From: Prosapia bicincta
Taxonomy: Eukaryota > Arthropoda > Insecta > Hemiptera > Cercopidae
NCBI GenBank assembly: GCA_036971475.1
Contig: JBAIZL010000002.1
Coordinates: 172,267,024 to 172,331,023, forward strand
Length of the DNA: 64,000 nt
Reading direction: 5' to 3'
Made by a program: the position numbers and the translations under genes. This document shows, piece by piece, positions 49,492-61,400 of the stretch. The notes beneath the pieces are model-generated. The model did no database searches and was not told the origin of the DNA. It saw only the letters and a program-made list of their open reading frames with translations. Numbering within the stretch: position 1 is the first letter of the stretch; every line of letters begins with the position of its first letter.

Positions 49492-52400
49492 TTATCAACA
49501 GATTTAGTTCCTCCTTTTCCAGTCATACATTACTGCACTTTGATTTTTTTAAATCTGTAGTTTAATGAATTAGTTGCTTCTCCTTTTATAGTTGCACATT
49601 ATTGCATTTTGATTATTTAAATCTGTTATTTAATGAATTAGTTGCTTCTCCTTTTATAGTCGCACATTATTGCATTTTGATTATTTAAATCTGTTATTTA
49701 ATGAATTAGTTGCTTCTCCTTTTATAGTTGCACATTATTGCATTTTGATTATTTAAATCTGTTATTTAATGAATTAGTTGCTTCTCCTTTTATAGTCGCG
49801 CATTATTGCACTTTGATTTTTTTAAATCTGTAGTTTAATGAATTAGTTGCTTCTCCTTTTATAGTTGCACATTATTGCATTTTGATTATTTAATGAATTA
49901 GTTGCTTCTCCTTTTATAGTTGCACATTATTGCACTTTGATTTTTTTAAATCTGTAGTTTAATGAATTAGTTGCTTCTCCTTTTATAGTTGCACATTATT
50001 GCATTTTGATTATTTAAATCTGTTATTTAATGAATTAGTTGCTTCTCCTTTTATAGTTGCACATTATTGCATTTTGATTATTTAAAAATGTTATTTAATG
50101 AATTAGTTGCTTCTCCTCTTATAGTCACACATTATTGCATTTTGATTATTTAAATCTGTTATTTAATGAATTAGTTGCTTCTCCTTTTATAGTCGCACAT
50201 TATTGCTTTTTGATTATTTAAATCTGTTATTTAATGAATTAGTTGCTTCTCCTTTCATAGTTGCACATTATTGCATTTTGATTATTTAAATCTGTTATTT
50301 AATGAATTAGTTGCTTCTCTTTTTATAGTTGCACATTATTGCATTTTGATTATTTAAATCTGTTATTTAATGAATTAGTTGCTTCTCCTTTTATAGTTGC
50401 ACATTATTGCATTTTGATTATTTAAATCTGTTATTTAATGAATTAGTTGCTTCTCTTTTTATAGTTGCACATTATTGCATTTTGATTATTTAAATCTGTT
50501 ATTTAATGAATTAGTTGCTTCTCCTTTTATAGTTGCACATTATTGCATTTTGATTATTTAAATCTGTTATTTAATGAATTAGTTGCTTCTCTTTTTATAG
50601 TTGCACATTATTGTATTTTGATTATTTAAATCTGTTATTTAATGAATTAGTTGCTTCTCTTTTTATAGTTGCACATTATTGCATTTTGATTATTTAAATC
50701 TGTTATTTAATGAATTAGTTGCTTCTCCTTTTATAGTCGCACATTATTGCATTTTGATTATTTAAATCTGTTATTTAATGAATTAGTTGCTTCTCCTTTT
50801 ATAGTCGCACATTATTGCATTTTGATTATTTAAATCTGTTATTTAATGAATTAGTTGCTTCTCCTTTCATAGTTGCACATTATTGCATTTTGATTATTTA
50901 AATCTGTTATTTAATGAATTAGTTGCTTCTCCTCTTATAGTCACACATTATTGCATTTTGATTATTTAAATCTGTTATTTAATGAATTAGTTGCTTCTCC
51001 TTTTATAGTTGCACATTATTGCTTTTTGATTATTTAAATCTGTTATTTAATGAATTAGTTGCTTCTCCTTTCATAGTTGCACATTATTGCATTTTGATTA
51101 TTTAAATCTGTTATTTAATGAATTAGTTGCTTCTCTTTTTATAGTTGCACATTATTGCATTTTGATTATTTAAATCTGTTATTTAATGAATTAGTTGCTT
51201 CTCCTTTTATAGTTGCACATTATTGCATTTTGATTATTTAAATCTGTTATTTAATGAATTAGTTGCTTCTCTTTTTATAGTTGCACATTATTGCATTTTG
51301 ATTATTTAAATCTGTTATTTAATGAATTAGTTGCTTCTCCTTTTATAGTTGCACATTATTGCATTTTGATTATTTAAATCTGTTATTTAATGAATTAGTT
51401 GCTTCTCTTTTTATAGTTGCACATTATTGTATTTTGATTATTTAAATCTGTTATTTAATGAATTAGTTGCTTCTCTTTTTATAGTTGCACATTATTGCAT
51501 TTTGATTATTTAAATCTGTTATTTAATGAATTAGTTGCTTCTCCTTTTATAGTCGCACATTATTGCATTTTGATTATTTAAATCTGTTATTTAATGAATT
51601 AGTTGCTTCTCCTTTTATAGTCGCACATTATTGCATTTTGATTATTTAAATCTGTTATTTAATGAATTAGTTGCTTCTCCTTTCATAGTTGCACATTATT
51701 GCATTTTGATTATTTAAATCTGTTATTTAATGAATTAGTTGCTTCTCCTTTTATAGTTGCACATTATTGCATTTTGATTATTTAAATCTGTTATTTAATG
51801 AATTAGTTGCTTCTCTTTTTATAGTTGCACATTATTGCATTTTGATTATTTAAATCTGTTATTTAATGAATTAGTTGCTTCTCCTTTTATAGTTGCACAT
51901 TATTGCATTTTGATTATTTAAATCTGTTATTTAATGAATTAGTTGCTTCTCTTTTTATAGTTGCACATTATTGTATTTTGATTATTTAAATCTGTTATTT
52001 AATGAATTAGTTGCTTCTCTTTTTATAGTTGCACATTATTGCATTTTGATTATTTAAATCTGTTATTTAATGAATTAGTTGCTTCTCCTTTTATAGTCGC
52101 ACATTATTGCATTTTGATTATTTAAATCTGTTATTTAATGAATTAGTTGCTTCTCCTTTTATAGTCGCACATTATTGCATTTTGATTATTTAAATCTGTT
52201 ATTTAATGAATTAGTTGCTTCTCCTTTTATAGTCGCACATTATTGCATTTTGATTATTTAAATCTGTTATTTAATGAATTAGTTCCTTCTCCTTTCATAG
52301 TTGCACATTATTGCATTTTGATTATTTAAATCTGTTATTTAATGAATTAGTTGCTTCTCTTTTTATAGTTGCACATTATTGCATTTTGATTATTTAAATC

Positions 52401-55400
52401 TGTTATTTAATGAATTAGTTGCTTCTCTTTTTATAGTTGCACATTATTGCATTTTGATTATTTAAATCTGTTATTTAATGAATTAGTTGCTTCTCCTTTT
52501 ATAGTCGCACATTATTGCATTTTGATTATTTAAATCTGTTATTTAATGAATTAGTTGCTTCTCCTCTTATAGTTGCACATTATTGCATTTTGATTATTTA
52601 AATCTGTTATTTAATGAATTAGTTGCTTCTCTTTTTATAGTTGCACATTATTGCATTTTGATTATTTAAATCTGTTATTTAATGAATTAGTTGCTTCTCT
52701 TTTTATAGTTGCACATTATTGCATTTTGATTATTTAAATCTGTTATTTAATGAATTAGTTGCTTCTCCTTTTATAGTCGCACATTATTGCATTTTGATTA
52801 TTTAAATCTGTTATTTAATGAATTAGTTGCTTCTCCTTTTATAGTCGCACATTATTGCATTTTGATTATTTAAATCTGTTATTTAATGAATTAGTTGCTT
52901 CTCCTTTCATAGTTGCACATTATTGCATTTTGATTATTTAAATCTGTTATTTAATGAATTAGTTGCTTCTCTTTTTATAGTTGCACATTATTGCATTTTG
53001 ATTATTTAAATCTGTTATTTAATGAATTAGTTGCTTCTCCTTTTATAGTTGCACATTATTGCATTTTGATTATTTAAATCTGTTATTTAATGAATTAGTT
53101 GCTTCTCTTTTTATAGTTGCACATTATTGCATTTTGATTATTTAAATCTGTTATTTAATGAATTAGTAGCTTCTCCTTTTATAGTTGCACATTATTGCAT
53201 TTTGATTATTTAAATCTATTATTTAATGAATTAGTTGCTTCTCCTTTTATAGTTGCACATTATTGCATTTTGATTATTTAAATCTGTTATTTAATGAATT
53301 AGTTGCTTCTCTTTTTATAGTTGCACATTATTGTATTTTGATTATTTAAATCTGTTATTTAATGAATTAGTTGCTTCTCTTTTTATAGTTGCACATTATT
53401 GCATTTTGATTATTTAAATCTGTTATTTAATGAATTAGTTGCTTCTAATTTTATAGTCGCACATTATTGCATTTTGATTATTTAAATCTGTTATTTAATG
53501 AATTAGTTGCTTCTCCTTTTATAGTCGCACATTATTGCATTTTGATTATTTAAATCTGTTATTTAATGAATTAGTTGCTTCTCCTTTTATAGTCGCACAT
53601 TATTGCATTTTGATTATTTAAATCTGTTATTTAATGAATTAGTTGCTTCTCCTTTCATAGTTGCACATTATTGCATTTTGATTATTTAAATCTGTTATTT
53701 AATGAATTAGTTGCTTCTCTTTTTATAGTTGCACATTATTGCATTTTGATTATTTAAATCTGTTATTTAATGAATTAGTTGCTTCTCTTTTTATAGTTGC
53801 ACATTATTGCATTTTGATTATTTAAATCTGTTATTTAATGAATTAGTTGCTTCTCCTTTTATAGTCGCACATTATTGCATTTTGATTATTTAAATCTGTT
53901 ATTTAATGAATTAGTTGCTTCTCCTCTTATAGTTGCACATTATTGCATTTTGATTATTTAAATCTGTTATTTAATGAATTAGTTGCTTCTCTTTTTATAG
54001 TTGCACATTATTGCATTTTGATTATTTAAATCTGTTATTTAATGAATTAGTTGCTTCTCTTTTTATAGTTGCACATTATTGCATTTTGATTATTTAAATC
54101 TGTTATTTAATGAATTAGTTGCTTCTCCTTTTATAGTCGCACATTATTGCATTTTGATTATTTAAATCTGTTATTTAATGAATTAGTTGCTTCTCCTTTT
54201 ATAGTCGCACATTATTGCATTTTGATTATTTAAATCTGTTATTTAATGAATTAGTTGCTTCTCCTTTCATAGTTGCACATTATTGCATTTTGATTATTTA
54301 AATCTGTTATTTAATGAATTAGTTGCTTCTCTTTTTATAGTTGCACATTATTGCATTTTGATTATTTAAATCTGTTATTTAATGAATTAGTTGCTTCTCC
54401 TTTTATAGTTGCACATTATTGCATTTTGATTATTTAAATCTGTTATTTAATGAATTAGTTGCTTCTCTTTTTATAGTTGCACATTATTGCATTTTGATTA
54501 TTTAAATCTGTTATTTAATGAATTAGTAGCTTCTCCTTTTATAGTTGCACATTATTGCATTTTGATTATTTAAATCTGTTATTTAATGAATTAGTTGCTT
54601 CTCTTTTTATAGTTGCACATTATTGTATTTTGATTATTTAAATCTGTTATTTAATGAATTAGTTGCTTCTCTTTTTATAGTTGCACATTATTGCATTTTG
54701 ATTATTTAAATCTGTTATTTAATGAATTAGTTGCTTCTCCTTTTATAGTCGCACATTATTGCATTTTGATTATTTAAATCTGTTATTTAATGAATTAGTT
54801 GCTTCTCCTTTTATAGTCGCACATTATTGCATTTTGATTATTTAAATCTGTTATTTAATGAATTAGTTGCTTCTCCTTTCATAGTTGCACATTATTGCAT
54901 TTTGATTATTTAAATCTGTTATTTAATGAATTAGTTGCTTCTCTTTTTATAGTTGCACATTATTGCATTTTGATTATTTAAATCTGTTATTTAATGAATT
55001 AGTTGCTTCTCTTTTTATAGTTGCACATTATTGCATTTTGATTATTTAAATCTGTTATTTAATGAATTAGTTGCTTCTCCTTTTATAGTCGCACATTATT
55101 GCATTTTGATTATTTAAATCTGTTATTTAATGAATTAGTTGCTTCTCCTTTCATAGTTGCACATTATTGCATTTTGATTATTTAAATCTGTTATTTAATG
55201 AATTAGTTGCTTCTCTTTTTATAGTTGCACATTATTGCATTTTGATTATTTAAATCTGTTATTTAATGAATTAGTTGCTTCTCCTTTTATAGTTGCACAT
55301 TATTGCATTTTGATTATTTAAATCTGTTATTTAATGAATTAGTTGCTTCTCCTTTTATAGTCGCGCATTATTGCACTTTGATTTTTTTAAATCTGTAGTT

Positions 55401-58400
55401 TAATGAATTAGTTGCTTCTCCTTTTATAGTTGCACATTATTGCATTTTGATTATTTAATGAATTAGTTGCTTCTCCTTTTATAGTTGCACATTATTGCAC
55501 TTTGATTTTTTTAAATCTGTAGTTTAATGAATTAGTTGCTTCTCCTTTTATAGTTGCACATTATTGCATTTTGATTATTTAAATCTGTTATTTAATGAAT
55601 TAGTTGCTTCTCCTTTTATAGTTGCACATTATTGCATTTTGATTATTTAAAAATGTTATTTAATGAATTAGTTGCTTCTCCTCTTATAGTCACACATTAT
55701 TGCATTTTGATTATTTAAATCTGTTATTTAATGAATTAGTTGCTTCTCCTTTTATAGTCGCACATTATTGCTTTTTGATTATTTAAATCTGTTATTTAAT
55801 GAATTAGTTGCTTCTCCTTTCATAGTTGCACATTATTGCATTTTGATTATTTAAATCTGTTATTTAATGAATTAGTTGCTTCTCTTTTTATAGTTGCACA
55901 TTATTGCATTTTGATTATTTAAATCTGTTATTTAATGAATTAGTTGCTTCTCCTTTTATAGTTGCACATTATTGCATTTTGATTATTTAAATCTGTTATT
56001 TAATGAATTAGTTGCTTCTCTTTTTATAGTTGCACATTATTGCATTTTGATTATTTAAATCTGTTATTTAATGAATTAGTTGCTTCTCCTTTTATAGTTG
56101 CACATTATTGCATTTTGATTATTTAAATCTGTTATTTAATGAATTAGTTGCTTCTCTTTTTATAGTTGCACATTATTGTATTTTGATTATTTAAATCTGT
56201 TATTTAATGAATTAGTTGCTTCTCTTTTTATAGTTGCACATTATTGCATTTTGATTATTTAAATCTGTTATTTAATGAATTAGTTGCTTCTCCTTTTATA
56301 GTCGCACATTATTGCATTTTGATTATTTAAATCTGTTATTTAATGAATTAGTTGCTTCTCCTTTTATAGTCGCACATTATTGCATTTTGATTATTTAAAT
56401 CTGTTATTTAATGAATTAGTTCCTTCTCCTTTCATAGTTGCACATTATTGCATTTTGATTATTTAAATCTGTTATTTAATGAATTAGTTGCTTCTCCTCT
56501 TATAGTCACACATTATTGCATTTTGATTATTTAAATCTGTTATTTAATGAATTAGTTGCTTCTCCTTTTATAGTCGCACATTATTGCTTTTTGATTATTT
56601 AAATCTGTTATTTAATGAATTAGTTGCTTCTCCTTTCATAGTTGCACATTATTGCATTTTGATTATTTAAATCTGTTATTTAATGAATTAGTTGCTTCTC
56701 CTTTTATAGTTGCACATTATTGCATTTTGATTATTTAAATCTGTTATTTAATGAATTAGTTGCTTCTCTTTTTATAGTTGCACATTATTGCATTTTGATT
56801 ATTTAAATCTGTTATTTAATGAATTAGTTGCTTCTCCTTTTATAGTTGCACATTATTGCATTTTGATTATTTAAATCTGTTATTTAATGAATTAGTTGCT
56901 TCTCTTTTTATAGTTGCACATTATTGTATTTTGATTATTTAAATCTGTTATTTAATGAATTAGTTGCTTCTCTTTTTATAGTTGCACATTATTGCATTTT
57001 GATTATTTAAATCTGTTATTTAATGAATTAGTTGCTTCTCCTTTTATAGTCGCACATTATTGCATTTTGATTATTTAAATCTGTTATTTAATGAATTAGT
57101 TGCTTCTCCTTTTATAGTCGCACATTATTGCATTTTGATTATTTAAATCTGTTATTTAATGAATTAGTTGCTTCTCCTTTTATAGTCGCACATTATTGCA
57201 TTTTGATTATTTAAATCTGTTATTTAATGAATTAGTTGCTTCTCCTTTTATAGTCGCACATTATTGCATTTTGATTATTTAAATCTGTTATTTAATGAAT
57301 TAGTTGCTTCTCCTTTTATAGTCGCACATTATTGCATTTTGATTATTTAAATCTGTTATTTAATGAATTAGTTGCTTCTCCTTTCATAGTTGCACATTAT
57401 TGCATTTTGATTATTTAAATCTGTTATTTAATGAATTAGTTGCTTCTCTTTTTATAGTTGCACATTATTGCATTTTGATTATTTAAATCTGTTATTTAAT
57501 GAATTAGTTGCTTCTCTTTTTATAGTTGCACATTATTGCATTTTGATTATTTAAATCTGTTATTTAATGAATTAGTTGCTTCTCCTTTTATAGTCGCACA
57601 TTATTGCATTTTGATTATTTAAATCTGTTATTTAATGAATTAGTTGCTTCTCCTCTTATAGTTGCACATTATTGCATTTTGATTATTTAAATCTGTTATT
57701 TAATGAATTAGTTGCTTCTCTTTTTATAGTTGCACATTATTGCATTTTGATTATTTAAATCTGTTATTTAATGAATTAGTTGCTTCTCTTTTTATAGTTG
57801 CACATTATTGCATTTTGATTATTTAAATCTGTTATTTAATGAATTAGTTGCTTCTCCTTTTATAGTCGCACATTATTGCATTTTGATTATTTAAATCTGT
57901 TATTTAATGAATTAGTTGCTTCTCCTTTTATAGTCGCACATTATTGCATTTTGATTATTTAAATCTGTTATTTAATGAATTAGTTGCTTCTCCTTTCATA
58001 GTTGCACATTATTGCATTTTGATTATTTAAATCTGTTATTTAATGAATTAGTTGCTTCTCTTTTTATAGTTGCACATTATTGCATTTTGATTATTTAAAT
58101 CTGTTATTTAATGAATTAGTTGCTTCTCCTTTTATAGTTGCACATTATTGCATTTTGATTATTTAAATCTGTTATTTAATGAATTAGTTGCTTCTCTTTT
58201 TATAGTTGCACATTATTGCATTTTGATTATTTAAATCTGTTATTTAATGAATTAGTAGCTTCTCCTTTTATAGTTGCACATTATTGCATTTTGATTATTT
58301 AAATCTGTTATTTAATGAATTAGTTGCTTCTCTTTTTATAGTTGCACATTATTGTATTTTGATTATTTAAATCTGTTATTTAATGAATTAGTTGCTTCTC

Positions 58401-61400
58401 TTTTTATAGTTGCACATTATTGCATTTTGATTATTTAAATCTGTTATTTAATGAATTAGTTGCTTCTCCTTTTATAGTCGCACATTATTGCATTTTGATT
58501 ATTTAAATCTGTTATTTAATGAATTAGTTGCTTCTCCTTTTATAGTCGCACATTATTGCATTTTGATTATTTAAATCTGTTATTTAATGAATTAGTTGCT
58601 TCTCCTTTCATAGTTGCACATTATTGCATTTTGATTATTTAAATCTGTTATTTAATGAATTAGTTGCTTCTCTTTTTATAGTTGCACATTATTGCATTTT
58701 GATTATTTAAATCTGTTATTTAATGAATTAGTTGCTTCTCTTTTTATAGTTGCACATTATTGCATTTTGATTATTTAAATCTGTTATTTAATGAATTAGT
58801 TGCTTCTCCTTTTATAGTCGCACATTATTGCATTTTGATTATTTAAATCTGTTATTTAATGAATTAGTTGCTTCTCCTCTTATAGTTGCACATTATTGCA
58901 TTTTGATTATTTAAATCTGTTATTTAATGAATTAGTTGCTTCTCTTTTTATAGTTGCACATTATTGCATTTTGATTATTTAAATCTGTTATTTAATGAAT
59001 TAGTTGCTTCTCTTTTTATAGTTGCACATTATTGTATTTTGATTATTTAAATCTGTTATTTAATGAATTAGTTGCTTCTCTTTTTATAGTTGCACATTAT
59101 TGCATTTTGATTATTTAAATCTGTTATTTAATGAATTAGTTGCTTCTCCTTTTATAGTCGCACATTATTGCATTTTGGTTATTTAAATCTGTTATTTAAT
59201 GAATTAGTTGCTTCTCCTTTTATAGTTGCACATTATTGCATTTTGATTATTTAAATCTGTTATTTAATGAATTAGTTGCTTCTCCTTTTATAGTTGCACA
59301 TTATTGCATTTTGATTATTTAAATCTGTTATTTAATGAATTAGTTGCTTCTCCTCTTATAGTCACACATTATTGCATTTTGATTATTTAAATCTGTTATT
59401 TAATGAATTAGTTGCTTCTCCTTTTATAGTCGCACATTATTGCTTTTTGATTATTTAAATCTGTTATTTAATGAATTAGTTGCTTCTCCTTTCATAGTTG
59501 CACATTATTGCATTTTGATTATTTAAATCTGTTATTTAATGAATTAGTTGCTTCTCTTTTTATAGTTGCACATTATTGCATTTTGATTATTTAAATCTGT
59601 TATTTAATGAATTAGTTGCTTCTCCTTTTATAGTTGCACATTATTGCATTTTGATTATTTAAATCTGTTATTTAATGAATTAGTTGCTTCTCTTTTTATA
59701 GTTGCACATTATTGCATTTTGATTATTTAAATCTGTTATTTAATGAATTAGTTGCTTCTCCTTTTATAGTTGCACATTATTGCATTTTGATTATTTAAAT
59801 CTGTTATTTAATGAATTAGTTGCTTCTCTTTTTATAGTTGCACATTATTGTATTTTGATTATTTAAATCTGTTATTTAATGAATTAGTTGCTTCTCTTTT
59901 TATAGTTGCACATTATTGCATTTTGATTATTTAAATCTGTTATTTAATGAATTAGTTGCTTCTCCTTTTATAGTCGCACATTATTGCATTTTGATTATTT
60001 AAATCTGTTATTTAATGAATTAGTTGCTTCTCCTTTTATAGTCGCACATTATTGCATTTTGATTATTTAAATCTGTTATTTAATGAATTAGTTGCTTCTC
60101 CTTTCATAGTTGCACATTATTGCATTTTGATTATTTAAATCTGTTATTTAATGATTTAGTTGCTTCTCCTCTTATAGTCACACATTATTGCATTTTGATT
60201 ATTTAAATCTGTTATTTAATGAATTAGTTGCTTCTCCTTTTATAGTCGCACATTATTGCTTTTTGATTATTTAAATCTGTTATTTAATGAATTAGTTGCT
60301 TCTCCTTTCATAGTTGCACATTATTGCATTTTGATTATTTAAATCTGTTATTTAATGAATTAGTTGCTTCTCTTTTTATAGTTGCACATTATTGCATTTT
60401 GATTATTTAAATCTGTTATTTAATGAATTAGTTGCTTCTCCTTTTATAGTTGCACATTATTGCATTTTGATTATTTAAATCTGTTATTTAATGAATTAGT
60501 TGCTTCTCTTTTTATAGTTGCACATTATTGCATTTTGATTATTTAAATCTGTTATTTAATGAATTAGTTGCTTCTCCTTTTATAGTTGCACATTATTGCA
60601 TTTTGATTATTTAAATCTGTTATTTAATGAATTAGTTGCTTCTCTTTTTATAGTTGCACATTATTGTATTTTGATTATTTAAATCTGTTATTTAATGAAT
60701 TAGTTGCTTCTCTTTTTATAGTTGCACATTATTGCATTTTGATTATTTAAATCTGTTATTTAATGAATTAGTTGCTTCTCCTTTTATAGTCGCACATTAT
60801 TGCATTTTGATTATTTAAATCTGTTATTTAATGAATTAGTTGCTTCTCCTTTTATAGTCGCACATTATTGCATTTTGATTATTTAAATCTGTTATTTAAT
60901 GAATTAGTTGCTTCTCCTTTCATAGTTGCACATTATTGCATTTTGATTATTTAAATCTGTTATTTAATGAATTAGTTGCTTCTCCTTTTATAGTTGCACA
61001 TTATTGCATTTTGATTATTTAAATCTGTTATTTAATGAATTAGTTGCTTCTCTTTTTATAGTTGCACATTATTGCATTTTGATTATTTAAATCTGTTATT
61101 TAATGAATTAGTTGCTTCTCCTTTTATAGTTGCACATTATTGCATTTTGATTATTTAAATCTGTTATTTAATGAATTAGTTGCTTCTCTTTTTATAGTTG
61201 CACATTATTGTATTTTGATTATTTAAATCTGTTATTTAATGAATTAGTTGCTTCTCTTTTTATAGTTGCACATTATTGCATTTTGATTATTTAAATCTGT
61301 TATTTAATGAATTAGTTGCTTCTCCTTTTATAGTCGCACATTATTGCATTTTGATTATTTAAATCTGTTATTTAATGAATTAGTTGCTTCTCCTTTTATA

